Source: Liolophura sinensis (lineage: Eukaryota; Mollusca; Polyplacophora; Chitonida; Chitonidae). Taken from it: a stretch of 64,000 nt of DNA. Below are positions 27,201 to 34,962 of this stretch, one piece after another. The first letter of the stretch is position 1. Each line of letters starts with the position of its first letter. Both the position numbers and the translations under genes were made by a program. The notes below the pieces were generated by a model. The model saw nothing but the letters and a program-made list of their open reading frames with translations, ran no database searches and was not told the origin of the DNA. Location of the stretch: positions 24,092,226 to 24,156,225 of the forward strand of contig NC_088301.1 of NCBI RefSeq assembly GCF_032854445.1, given 5' to 3'.

Positions 27201-30200
27201 ACACATCTGTGAAATTAACCAAAAAAGTTTATGAGATATAACAAGAGGCTTTTTTTATTTGTGTAATTCCATACGCAGTTGTGCTTTATTGTCTTTTATC
27301 AGATATTTTCAAATAATTTTTTGCCCTTGCAGAATTCCTGCCTTATGTCTTTCAAATCCTGTCAATACTGATTGAGCTACACCAGGGGACATTGTCGGCC
27401 ACCTACATGGAGTTATTCCCCTTTCTTCTGAACCCTGTCCTGTGGGAGAGACCGGGTAACATCCCACCCCTGGTGCGGCTGTTACAGGCTTACATCCAGC
27501 AGGGGTCTGCCCAGATAGACACTGAGAAGTTGGTAGGTTGTAACATGTCTCACTTGGTCATGCATTTTATAGTGTGTAAGGTGTAATATGTCTCACTTGG
27601 TCGTGCATTTTATAGTGTGTAAGGTGTAAAATGTCTCACTTGGTCATGCATTTTATAGTGTGTAAAGTGTCAGCATTTAGTATTGTGATGAAAAATTTCA
27701 AATCATTCATCAGAAGGCCATATTTTTGCAACCATTGTAAACCAATCAAATAAATACATAGATATACATATATGTATGTAGCCTAAATCTTCAAGCTTTT
27801 CAGTCGCCTGTGCGACCAGTTTTTTGAAACATTTTGAAAGAACCGTGGCATGCAGGGAATTTATTTGCACAGTTTCATGAAGCCTGAATCTTAAGTAACA
27901 CAAACAATTCATTTTATAGTCATTTTTTTAAGAATTATATGAATAAATTCCGCTGAAAGTGCCTGGAAGATTTAAAGTATGTTTACAGTCTGGAAAAGCA
28001 AAATGTTGACATGCAAGTATGTACTTCTTCTGAGTGGTCGGCATTTATTCACAAAATGCATGGCAACATTTGTTGAACTGAATTAAAAAAAGCTAAATAT
28101 TATTATTTTTATATTATATTTAGTACATGTAGTGATTTTACCTCCATCTTGAGTCATTTTATTCAACAAGTATCAGAATAAAGATGTGCAAACACTGATG
28201 CAAAGCTTCGTTAAAATTTCTTAACGGTATCAGAGAAATATCTGGAGTTGGAAAAGAAACTTTTTGGAAATTTTATTTCATTTCATTTCCAGAAAGGTGT
28301 CTTGGGAGTGTTTCAGAAGCTGATAGCATCAAAGACACACGACCATGAAGGCTTTTATCTTCTGAATTCCATCATTGAGTTTGTTCCCTCGTAAGTTTTG
28401 CAGCTTTATTGGCAATAATTTGTAATCCTGTTTTTGACCCCATACTCCCTTAAGCATTTCACAGGAAGCAAAAAGGGACCTTTTCATGCAGATATTCTAA
28501 ATAAGATAACATTTACACAAAAATTTAATTGCACCCCCTAGGTTATTAATTTTGGGTATACAGTGTATGGTGTTTTTTGACAGTTCTGTTTTGTCAGGAA
28601 GAGTCATATTGGTATGTATCATGATTTGTCTCATGGGAATAAGGTTTTGAAAGACACGTTTGAGTGCAGGTGATGGAAGGAAAGTGATTTGATTTAGGAC
28701 AGTAGACTAATAATGCTGTGTGTGTCAACTACATGCATTGCCCCCTTCCCCCTCACCCCAGAAATGGAGAGGAACATTTAAGATTAGATGAAAGAAACAT
28801 TTTGACAGAGCTTTGTCAAAATCATGTAAACAGGTGACAAGGCAATGTTGTTTGCTTTCTTTGTGTAAAATTAATGCTGAAGTAATGCATGGAAAATAAG
28901 TGTACTTATTACGGTGTGTTAAGTATTTTGTTAATGTTTTTTTTTTTTTTTTTTTCCAGTGCGGTGGTCACAGATTTTCTGAAGCAAATCTTCGTTTTAC
29001 TGTTCCAAAGATTACAGAGCTCAAAAACAACAAAATTCATAAAAAGTAAGCGAATGATTATAGAAAGCATGTATGAACATTTTGGGGTTAGCTTTATGCA
29101 AACACTATTTCATGGTTAAAAAGATTTCATGGTTGCAAAGATTTCATGGTTAAAAAACTGTTATGGTTACAAGAAGGTGTTATGAAAAACTTGTGAAAGA
29201 GACGTGTTTATCCCACAATCTGAATGTGATTAAGAAAAACAATCCATGTTTTCTCTATTTTTATCATCAAATCCTTTAAAAACACAAGGAGTTTGGAAAT
29301 AAAGTGCATGGATATAGTTTAGTGACCTGGGATCGCTTTTTAAGCAATAAAAAGACAATAACATGATTGCAGATCAACTTACAGATTTTCCTGCAGTATG
29401 TTGGTTGATATCACATCCTTTATGTTATGGGAAAGACAAGTAAAGGCTATGTTTTATTTTAAAAAAATAGGATTTTTGTTTTCTGTTATCTTTGTTGTTG
29501 TTGTTTTACAGGTTTACTGGTTTTCTTCTCGCTTTATGCCATCAAATTTGGTGCAGGAAATCTCGTGGAAACAATAGACGCAATCCAAGCCAAGTAAGTC
29601 AGCTCAGTGTCTGGCTCAGTGTCTGGCTCAGTGTCTGAATATTGTGCTGAGATTTTATAGAAATACAAATACCTGTACTATACCCATTAGCCTAATGCAT
29701 ATACATGTATTAGCATATATATGTGAAGACTTGCCTATTCATTTGTGTTTTGGAATTTCAGACTGATTTACAATTTCTGAAAGGAATTCTTTGGTGAGCA
29801 TAGCTGCTTGATAGATTTTTGTGTTCTTGGATGGTTTATATCAGTATTTGATGGACAGTTCATTCTATGGAAAGAAAAACATAAACAAATAAACCCCCAG
29901 GTGGATGGATAGTCACCATGTTTATTGAAACGATGATGCGAATAAACGTTCTATCTGTGTGTGTAACTTGTGTGTTTTCTCCTGACTCACAGGATGTTTG
30001 GCATGGTAGTGGAGAAGCTTTACCTGGCAGATCTACAGAAAGTCTCCGGGCACATAGAGAAAAAGATTTGCGCCGTGGGGGTGACCAAAATCCTGACAGA
30101 AACACCCATCTTCTTACAGAATTACGAACCATTGTGGTAATTTGTTGTGATTGTAGTTTGGGCAGTGACCAAAATCCTGACAGAAACACCTGTCTCTTTG

Positions 30201-33200
30201 CAGAATTATGAACCAGATTTTGTGATTGTATTTTGATGGGTACCAAAATCCTGACCATAACATGAATAGTATTACAGAATTCACAATTATTAACTACTCT
30301 GTAAATCCTATTTATTGATTTCATTGGTGTTTTTCGCCATATTCATGAATGATTCACTTATATGACTGTGGCCAGCATAATGGCGGGAGGCAACTGGCCA
30401 GAGCCAAGAGGAAATGCAGGTTGCTGACCATCCGCAGGTTGCTGACAGACCTTCCTACGTATGGCCGAAGAGAAAGCCAGCATGAGCTGGACTTGAACTC
30501 ACAGCAACTGCATTGGTGAGAGGCTCCTGGGTCATTGCACTGCCTGGCGCGCTAACCACCTTGGCCACAGGGTAAAAATACATGTACATGCATGCTAAGG
30601 ACCCCCTAGGCCATTACAGCTAAAACTCCCCTGATCAGTGGGGCCTCAATTTGATGTTGGGTACAGTTTGATGATGGACAATAGTTTATTGTTAACATTT
30701 GAGCTTCCACCGCCCATAAACCTCAGTGTCATTAGTGAATGATTCTTGAGCGAGGCATTAAATATCAAATCAGATTAAATTAAAAATCAGATATTATATG
30801 TGACGACAGTAGAAAAATTTGCTATCAATTTAACTTCATGAGTTTCGTTTCAGTTTGCTTAAATCACTGAATACTTGGATTGGTTTGGACTTTGCTTAAT
30901 CATTAGCGTGATCATTTTTTTAGGTAGATTTTAGGGAGTCTAATGCTCTGGTGTCTATTCCATTCTAGGACTGGAGATGATAGCTTCTTTAACGCAGGAG
31001 TAAACAGTTAAAGTAAATCTGATCATTAAGTTTTACACAATTTATGTTTGTTTTTGTTGCACCTAGGATACAGCTGTTAGAGGCTCTGATCAAACTGTTT
31101 GAGTTACCGGAGGATGAGACTGTGCCTGATGATGAACACTTCATAGAGATAGAGGACACACCAGGTATGTACTTATGTCTGTGTGATCGAACTGTTTGAG
31201 TTACCTGGGGACGAGGCTGTGCGTGATGATGAACACTACAAAGAGATAGAGGACACACCAGGTATGTACTTATGTCTGTGTGATCGAACTATTTGAGTTC
31301 CCTGGTAATGAGACTGTGCCTGATAATGAACACTTCATAGAGATAGAGGACACACCAGGTATGTACTTATGTCTGTGTGATCGAACTGTTTGAGTTACCT
31401 GGGAATGAGACTGTGCCTGATGATGAACACTACAAAGAGATAGAGGACATGCCAGGTATGTACTTATGTCTGTGTGATCGAACTGTTTGAGTTACCTGGG
31501 GACGAGGCTGTGCCTGATGATGAACACTAGAGGACACACCAGGTATGTACTTATGTCTGTGTGATCGAACTGTTTGAGTTACCTGGGGACGAGACTGTGC
31601 GTGATGATGAACACTACAAAGAGATAGAGGACATGCCAGGTATGTATTTATGTCTGTGTGATTGAACTGTTTGAGTTACCTGGGGACGAGACTGTGCCTG
31701 ATGATGAACACTACATAGAGATAGAGGACACGCCAGGTATGTACATATGTTTGTGTGATCGAACTGTTTGAGTTACCTGGGGATGAGACTGTGCCTGATA
31801 ATGAACACTTCATGGAGATAGAGGACACGCCAGGTATGTACATATGTCTCTTGGAATGCTTGAAGATGGGAGTCTTGGATCTAAAATAAATGGATGATTG
31901 TTGTAATGTAAAATGAATGTGACGATTTTGTATTTGAAAACATTGTTCAGTAAACCATAAGTGGATGTCAGCAAAGTGCAGACAAATCTCGGACCAGATA
32001 TCACGGCTCCTGTTTTATCCTGTTCTGTCCCAGGCTACCAAACCGCGTATTCACAGTTGGCTTTTGCGGGTAAGAAGGCTCATGACCCAGTAGGGGAGAC
32101 AGTGGACCCTAAACTGCTGCTCGCTAAAAACCTGGAGAAATTTTCAGCAACATGTCCGGGAAAGGTAAACTGGAAGTCTGCTTAAAAGCTTAAAAGCCTT
32201 ATAAACCTTAATATATCGAAGTGTCCTGCATATGGAGTGTACATATTTGGCCTTATAGCATTTGTTAGATTCTGTGTTTTATGTGTGAAGATTTCAATCA
32301 ACATCATAAGTTATTACGGCAAAAATGAGCATGTCAGTGTTATTCCATCAATCACCTTCACTCTAATTTTCTTGAGTTTCACAATGAGTATAATTTTGGA
32401 CACAGCTTCCAGAATTTCTGGCACTCTGCTTCGTGATGGTGTCTAATTCTGCTTACCCCAGGGATAGTGGGCTGTATATTTATTGTGTTGAATTACATCG
32501 CCGTTGTTGGATATATGAATAATTGCAGTCAAAGTGCAACAGAGATACATATTTTATTCTTGACAACTGTTATACCAACATTATTGAAAACTTTGCATAA
32601 TTTCATCCTAATTTTCTTTTTTTTTTTCACTCCTTTTTTTCCTGTTATGTGGCAAACATACGACTTATAAAGCTTCCAAACATGCCCTGAAGCAATGTAT
32701 AGGTCATAAAATGGAAAAATGGTAGCCTGCTCCAGTCACACTGAAATATCTTTTCTTTTTGTTCCATTAGACACTTTGGAGTGGGGAAAATCATTGCACC
32801 ACAAATGTAACTTTGTAAAAAAAAATTCTGAGCATGCTGCTATGCACGAATCAATTAAATACATATATAACAAATGTTTAGCCTTATAGTTCTGGTATGC
32901 ATAACATGTTAATATTAATGATAGCTAAAAAAAACTGCATGGGCACTCAACCAGGATTCACATATGACTATGGTTACCACATGTTAGGTAATGCCATAGT
33001 TGAACAATTATCCATTCCAATTCATAATAACACTTTTTTAATGCAAGACAGCCTGTATCCTTATTACTTACACAAAAATATGTTGCCAAAGAAAAAAAAG
33101 AACCACAAAGATTCAAACTCCTCCTTGAAGTGCAACCTATTTCCCCCGGCTTTTTTGACTTTTTCTGACTGCTTTAGCTCAATGTACAATGAAGGATACC

Positions 33201-33999
33201 CGGCAGACTATGGCGCAAATACAGATCTCAAACTTTCCAAATATAACAATATAACAAATATAACTGATCACATTATAAAGTTTATTTTTTACATATGAAG
33301 ACAAGCTTTTACCAAAATGAAACCTTGACAACACGTAGAAATACATGCATGAAACCTTCAGTAAATCCCAGTGAATAAATATTTTTCGGGTTAATGTTGA
33401 TCTTCATACTGTAAATTAAAGACACAGTGCCTCCTTGAACGAAAAATTGGCATTTTTGATGGAGAGTGCATTTTCGGTAGATTATTACTGAGCAACCATC
33501 TCTGTTTATGGTGATCTTGTTTATGAACTGTATGAACTTTCATCGGTTATTTGACCAAGTTTTATTTTTCTGAACTGGAAATTTACAGAATTGTGCTGGG
33601 ATTTTGAAATTCACACTTTCTTATCATGCCACTCCAATGGCTCATTCCCCACTTTACTGTACCAGGTCCTTTTCCTTCTACCTGATGTGACAAGCCACTT
33701 AAGCTTGTGGATCATTTTGAACCATGGTGTTTGTTTTTTTTGTTCTTATGTATGTGATGTAGCCATGTTTGGTTTAAATTTTATTGTTAAAAATTAATGT
33801 TTGAAATATAGGCCTGGGAAAAAAAAAAGGTGCAAAGCTGTGCTTGTACTTCTGCAAGTTCACTAAAAATGAAATGTTGTCTGTAAGCTTTTATTTTTCT
33901 GTGTTACAGCTGAAGCCATTAATGGCTGCGGGACTGTCTACTGAGGCACAGAGCTTCTTACATAATTATCTCCAGGCGGCACAGGTCAACCTAGCATGA
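12155..33999 (+). CDS. CSE1L: CSE1L / CAS, exportin-2 (importin-alpha re-exporter), complete 26-exon coding region
   Basis: Exportin-2 is a HEAT-repeat karyopherin that, with RanGTP, carries importin-alpha back from nucleus to cytoplasm. Translating GT..AG exons gives 967 residues, against 971 for human CSE1L, and family-typical segments appear in the expected order: an importin-beta N-terminal-like region (about residues 20-100), the Cse1 central HEAT array (about 155-530) and the CAS/CSE1 C-terminal region (about 530-960). Recognisable stretches include [53 protein letters not shown] and [15 protein letters not shown]-like [15 protein letters not shown]. The start ATG has A at -3 and G at +4. 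All 25 coding introns keep the frame (phase sums checked; total 2,904 nt). Exons: 12155-12239, 13034-13179, 14293-14394, 14714-14859, 15676-15766, 16201-16308, 17383-17475, 18237-18404, 18857-18986, 19505-19570, 19921-20030, 20331-20423, 21202-21286, 21912-21973, 23126-23262, 23639-23742, 25213-25310, 26453-26603, 27333-27532, 28293-28390, 28960-29045, 29512-29593, 29993-30136, 31067-31164, 32034-32164, 33910-33999. No break was seen, so the gene looks functional. Confidence 0.97.
13034..13179 (+). CDS. CSE1L: CSE1L coding exon 2
   Basis: Encodes residues 29-77 in the importin-beta N-terminal region, ending with [11 protein letters not shown]. Acceptor TTACAG, donor GTAAGT; it ends in phase 0. 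Confidence 0.96.
13891..14161 (+). mobile_element. SINE family A, full-length, in CSE1L intron 2
   Basis: Complete plus-strand copy. The head has A-box-like TGGTTCATTCGGTTAGTG (13902) and B-box-like GTTCAAGTCC (13972). It is followed by the conserved body (CTGCGGATGGTCGTGGGTTT, CCACCATAATGCTG) and tail (AAGTGAAATATTCTTGAG, then AATAAATAAATAAAT). Pol III SINE structure is inferred from the boxes. Confidence 0.93.
14293..14394 (+). CDS. CSE1L: CSE1L coding exon 3
   Basis: Thirty-four codons, residues 78-111, containing [12 protein letters not shown], the counterpart of the human LMLSSPEQIQKQ segment. Acceptor TGACAG, donor GTGAGG. Confidence 0.96.
14714..14859 (+). CDS. CSE1L: CSE1L coding exon 4
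   Basis: Residues 112-160, beginning [20 protein letters not shown] and ending in [13 protein letters not shown], a strongly conserved block. Acceptor TTTTAG, donor GTAAGT; a phase-2 junction splits the arginine codon. Confidence 0.97.
15015..15129 (+). mobile_element. SINE family A, 5' fragment, in CSE1L intron 4
   Basis: Head only: CCCAGGAACCTCTCACCAAT, then GTTCAAGTCCAGGTCATGCT. The body and tail are lost. Confidence 0.85.
15408..15512 (-). mobile_element. tRNA-Leu/Ser-like SINE head, in CSE1L intron 4
   Basis: Read on the minus strand it has GTTGGTCGAGTGGTCTAGAC (A box) and GCTGGTTCAAAACC (B box), with a spacer resembling a long variable arm. No pairing acceptor stem was found, so a SINE head or degraded tRNA gene is more likely than a working tRNA. 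Confidence 0.5.
15676..15766 (+). CDS. CSE1L: CSE1L coding exon 5
   Basis: Residues 160-190 ([19 protein letters not shown] and following). The acceptor TAAAG is followed by G, completing the split arginine. Donor GTAAGT. Confidence 0.95.
16201..16308 (+). CDS. CSE1L: CSE1L coding exon 6
   Basis: Thirty-six codons, residues 191-226, including [19 protein letters not shown] and KIFYSLNFQ. Acceptor TTCACCAG, donor GTAACA, weaker than most donors in this gene. Confidence 0.95.
16432..16572 (+). mobile_element. SINE family A, 3' part, in CSE1L intron 6
   Basis: Plus-strand body and tail (CAACCTGCGGATGGTCGTGG through ATTCTTGAGTACGGCGTAAA), truncated at the 5' end. Confidence 0.92.
17383..17475 (+). 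CDS. CSE1L: CSE1L coding exon 7
   Basis: Thirty-one codons, residues 227-257, starting [14 protein letters not shown]. The acceptor TTTGAAG has a modest pyrimidine tract; donor GTAAGA. A 22-bp tandem repeat lies about 130 bp downstream in the intron. Confidence 0.94.
17609..17697 (+). repeat. 22-bp tandem repeat in CSE1L intron 7
   Basis: Four copies of a GGGACCCCCTGGAAACTAGA-type unit. Confidence 0.92.
18237..18404 (+). CDS. CSE1L: CSE1L coding exon 8
   Basis: Fifty-six codons, residues 258-313: [18 protein letters not shown], then [14 protein letters not shown], ending GQQVKYDL. Acceptor TTCCAG, donor GTCAGT. Confidence 0.96.
18857..18986 (+). CDS. CSE1L: CSE1L coding exon 9
   Basis: Residues 314-356: [19 protein letters not shown] through [12 protein letters not shown]. 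The acceptor is GACCAG. Exon 8 could in principle read through here, but the phase-0 junction matches the known YDL/LVSNA order. Donor GTATGA. Confidence 0.95.
19505..19570 (+). CDS. CSE1L: CSE1L coding exon 10
   Basis: A short 66-nt exon, residues 357-378: [20 protein letters not shown], the conserved acidic turn of the family. Acceptor GATTAG, donor GTGAGA. Confidence 0.96.
19921..20030 (+). CDS. CSE1L: CSE1L coding exon 11
   Basis: Residues 379-415: [20 protein letters not shown], then [15 protein letters not shown]. Acceptor ATTTCAG, donor GTAAAC. Confidence 0.96.
20331..20423 (+). CDS. CSE1L: CSE1L coding exon 12
   Basis: Residues 416-446, including [20 protein letters not shown], nearly invariant in animals. 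Acceptor GTCTCAG, donor GTGAGC. Confidence 0.97.
20493..20743 (+). mobile_element. SINE-like element (family B tail), in CSE1L intron 12
   Basis: GGATCAAGCCCAGCC resembles a B box. The 3' end AATTGTTAAGTACGATGTAA followed by AACCCAAGCA matches, in reverse, the GGGTTTAACGTCGTACTTAA tail at 53.3 and 54.0 kb. Confidence 0.6.
21202..21286 (+). CDS. CSE1L: CSE1L coding exon 13
   Basis: Residues 447-474: [20 protein letters not shown] and following, a variable loop region. Acceptor TTTCAG, donor GTGAAT. Confidence 0.93.
21626..21878 (-). mobile_element. SINE family A, near full-length, in CSE1L intron 13
   Basis: Minus-strand copy with tail, body and head (GTCTTGAACTCACAGCGACC, then GCGCTAGCGCTCTAACCAAG). 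It ends about 33 bases before the exon 14 acceptor. Confidence 0.93.
21912..21973 (+). CDS. CSE1L: CSE1L coding exon 14
   Basis: Residues 475-495: [17 protein letters not shown], matching the KYIMIFRNQ motif of the human protein. Acceptor TTTCAG, only about 33 bases beyond the end of a minus-strand SINE. Donor GTGAGC. Confidence 0.95.
22697..22922 (+). mobile_element. SINE family A with duplicated 3' tail, in CSE1L intron 14
   Basis: Body plus tail, then a second tail (GCTGTCGTATAAGTGAAATA onward) of about 65 bases. This could be a tail duplication or a second 5'-truncated insertion into the first tail. Confidence 0.9.
23126..23262 (+). CDS. CSE1L: CSE1L coding exon 15
   Basis: Residues 496-541: [20 protein letters not shown], then [17 protein letters not shown]. 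Acceptor TCACCAG, donor GTAAGT. Confidence 0.96.
23639..23742 (+). CDS. CSE1L: CSE1L coding exon 16 (first unit of a 126-bp array)
   Basis: Residues 541-575: [20 protein letters not shown] through [10 protein letters not shown]. Acceptor TTACCAG, donor GTAGGT. The last ~70 exon bases, the donor and about 55 intron bases are repeated downstream, but only this copy has the exon 5' end and a proper acceptor. Confidence 0.95.
23743..24600 (+). repeat. 126-bp tandem array copied from CSE1L exon 16 and its donor
   Basis: GATCTGGT recurs at 23673, 23799, 23925, 24051, 24177, 24303, 24429 and 24555, exactly 126 bases apart. Each unit holds the last ~70 bases of exon 16, the donor region and about 55 bases of intron. 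The donor GGGTAGGT survives in units 1 and 7, is GGATAGGT in units 2-3 and GGGCAGTT in units 4-6; the last unit is partial. As 126 is a multiple of three, a stop-free 285-codon minus-strand ORF results. Confidence 0.95.
25085..25212 (+). repeat. Repeated pyrimidine tract before CSE1L exon 17
   Basis: TTTCACTGGTTGTGACCTC and variants are repeated about five times up to the functional TTTCTTTCAG acceptor, multiplying branch-point and polypyrimidine-like sequence. Confidence 0.85.
25213..25310 (+). CDS. CSE1L: CSE1L coding exon 17
   Basis: Residues 576-608: [20 protein letters not shown], then [10 protein letters not shown]. The acceptor follows a tandemly repeated pyrimidine-rich tract. Donor GTCAGG. 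Confidence 0.95.
25440..26180. mobile_element. Fold-back / MITE-like element in CSE1L intron 17
   Basis: The arms at about 25440-25708 and 25913-26180 are imperfect reverse complements over roughly 265 bases. Examples are CATAGGTGGCAGAATC against GATTCTGCCACCTATG, and AAGTTTGTAAGTTTTTTGTT against its complement near 25920. A ~205-base spacer has no transposase ORF. It is probably a non-autonomous DNA element with long inverted terminal repeats. No clear target-site duplication was found. Confidence 0.88.
26188..26382 (+). mobile_element. SINE family A, diverged, in CSE1L intron 17
   Basis: Head fragment (CCCAGGAGCCTCTCACCAAT, TTGTTCAAGTC), degraded body, and tail AATATTCTTGAGTACGGTGT. It abuts the right arm of the fold-back element. 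Confidence 0.85.
26453..26603 (+). CDS. CSE1L: CSE1L coding exon 18
   Basis: Residues 609-658: [20 protein letters not shown], then [18 protein letters not shown]. Acceptor ATGCAG, donor GTAAGA. Confidence 0.97.
27333..27532 (+). CDS. CSE1L: CSE1L coding exon 19
   Basis: The longest exon, residues 659-725: [36 protein letters not shown] and [14 protein letters not shown]. Acceptor CTTGCAG, donor GTAGGT. A 43-bp tandem triplication starts at the donor. Confidence 0.97.
27538..27668 (+). repeat. 43-bp triplication starting at the exon 19 donor
   Basis: ATGTCTCACTTGGTC occurs at 27545, 27588 and 27631. Each unit is preceded by a GTAAGGTGTAA-type sequence resembling the donor GTAGGTTGTAA. Confidence 0.9.
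28293..28390 (+). CDS. CSE1L: CSE1L coding exon 20
   Basis: Residues 726-758: [20 protein letters not shown], then [12 protein letters not shown]. Acceptor TTTCCAG, donor GTAAGT; phase-2 junction. Confidence 0.96.
28960..29045 (+). CDS. CSE1L: CSE1L coding exon 21
   Basis: Residues 758-786: [20 protein letters not shown], almost identical to the vertebrate segment. The acceptor follows a run of about 20 T (TTTTCCAG); donor GTAAGC. Confidence 0.96.
29512..29593 (+). CDS. CSE1L: CSE1L coding exon 22
   Basis: Residues 787-814: [20 protein letters not shown] and onward. Acceptor TTTACAG, donor GTAAGT, followed within 10 bases by a 12-bp triplication. Confidence 0.95.
29602..29637 (+). repeat. 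12-bp triplication after the exon 22 donor
   Basis: Three perfect copies of GCTCAGTGTCTG, starting 8 bases after the last exon base. Confidence 0.95.
29993..30136 (+). CDS. CSE1L: CSE1L coding exon 23
   Basis: Residues 814-862: [35 protein letters not shown], ending NYEPLW. Acceptor ACTCACAG, donor GTAATT. The exon 3' end and donor are repeated downstream. Confidence 0.95.
30081..30290 (+). repeat. Tandem copies of the CSE1L exon 23 3' end and donor
   Basis: The unit starting GTGACCAAAATCCTGACAGA at 30081 (true exon) is repeated 84 bases later at 30165, with a degraded third copy from about 30242 (TACCAAAATCCTGACC). The second copy keeps a polypyrimidine-AG (CTGTCTCTTTGCAG) where the exon has CATCTTCTTACAG. 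Confidence 0.88.
30308..30573 (-). mobile_element. SINE family A, near full-length, in CSE1L intron 23
   Basis: Minus-strand copy from TTGATTTCATTGGTGTTTTT to GCGCGCTAACCACCTTGGCC. It contains a small internal duplication of GCAGGTTGCTGACC-type sequence. Confidence 0.9.
31067..31164 (+). CDS. CSE1L: CSE1L coding exon 24 (first unit of a 97-bp array)
   Basis: Residues 862-894: [20 protein letters not shown], then [12 protein letters not shown]. Acceptor CACCTAG, donor GTATGT. Seven further copies of the 3' three quarters of this exon plus donor follow. Confidence 0.96.
31080..31838 (+). repeat. 97-bp tandem array copied from CSE1L exon 24 and its donor
   Basis: The donor CCAG|GTATGT is found at 31165, 31262, 31359, 31456, 31543, 31640, 31737 and 31834: 97-base spacing with one 87-base unit (10-base deletion). 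The exon-like part stays open in its original frame in all copies but the deleted one (for example [12 protein letters not shown]), yet no copy after the first has an acceptor and only ~22 intron bases separate units. Confidence 0.95.
32034..32164 (+). CDS. CSE1L: CSE1L coding exon 25
   Basis: Residues 895-938: [20 protein letters not shown], then [17 protein letters not shown]. Acceptor GTCCCAG, donor GTAAAC. Confidence 0.97.
32165..33909 (+). other. CSE1L intron 25
   Basis: 1.7 kb of AT-rich sequence. A 133-codon plus-strand ORF at 32897-33298 is Asn/Tyr/Lys-rich, matches nothing known to me and is probably chance. No repeat identified. Confidence 0.6.
33910..33999 (+). CDS. CSE1L: CSE1L coding exon 26 (C-terminus and stop)
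   Basis: Encodes [20 protein letters not shown], then LQAAQVNLA and TGA. The ending resembles the vertebrate LQGYLQAASVTLL end in position and helical character. Acceptor TTACAG. The 3' UTR follows directly. Confidence 0.95.
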   Translation: MKPLMAAGLSTEAQSFLHNYLQAAQVNLA

Positions 34000-34475
34000 G
34001 GGGAGGTATCTACACTGGGTGAATCAGCTTCCAGCTTCCTATCAGGCTGAGTCATTTGGAGTACAGGGTGCAATCAAAGATGTGTCTGTTAGAGTTATTG
34101 GCCTTGATAAGGAACTCTTCATTGCTATAACACAAAACAGCTGAACAAAGGACTGAGCAATTTTAAAAACACCTGTTGTTCCTGCCAACATCTTGTGTTC
34201 AAATTCAAATCAGAGAGATCCAAAATGTGGGTCTTACTAGCGCTTTTTCTGCCACACAGCAGCGTTTGCCCTGTTTGGAAGAATTTCACAAAGAGAGGAC
34301 ATACCAGTATCGAATTCTGAAGAGAAAGGAAAAAATGAATCCCTGTCATGTAATGTGTGCTTTAGTTTTTGTCAAGAATGAAGCAAAATTTTGGAGTCTT
34401 ATGTGGGTATCTCATGTTGAGTTGGTCTAAAAGAAGTAGTGTTTTGTGAATAAACTTTGAAGGCAGGCATGTGTA
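34000..34475 (+). other. CSE1L: CSE1L 3' untranslated region
   Basis: AT-rich, without coding character, running from the stop codon to just past the AATAAA at 34449. The exact cleavage point is an estimate. ORFs of 70-85 codons here on both strands look like chance. Confidence 0.7.
34449..34454 (+). terminator. CSE1L polyadenylation signal AATAAA
   Basis: Canonical hexamer about 450 bases after the stop codon, the first canonical AATAAA seen downstream. It is followed by a G/T-rich stretch (GTGTACATAC, then GTGGTCTTCTTGTTTTT). Confidence 0.7.
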
Positions 34476-34962
34476 CATACTTACAAGTGGTCTTCTTGTT
34501 TTTGGTTAGTCCAGCAAAATTTTAAAAATATCTGGCATTAAAATGATGTCCAGTGGACAGTCTGGCCATGGAGCAGTTGAAAGTTCAAAATATGTTAACA
34601 TACACATTAGATCTTATTTCTCAACTTTGATTGGCTCTCCAGTGCTTGACTTGGGCTGAGCCACTTTTCCTGTGCTCGGAAGTTAATAATCCCACGTGAA
34701 CAAAAAATGGAGCGGTGGAGGAATGGATTTGTACTCAAGTCATAAGGAGGAAACACGATCGAAGTTCACTGGTGTCTGATGCATGTTGTTGCTGTTGTAT
34801 TGGTGTTTTTTTTTTTTTGTTTTTGACAATAGACCGAAAAGGTTATGACGTGTTTGGTTACCAAAGGTCAACGATGTGAGGTGCTTTGTAGCAGCATGGT
34901 AGCTTCAAGATCTGATATTGGATGAGTGATGTAGTCTTTGTTAGAAAATACAGCCTAGTGTG

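Noticed and set aside
32897-33298. 133-codon plus-strand ORF in CSE1L intron 25
   Set aside because: Low-complexity, Asn/Tyr/Lys-rich, no recognisable domain, lying wholly in an intron of an intact gene. Probably chance in AT-rich DNA.
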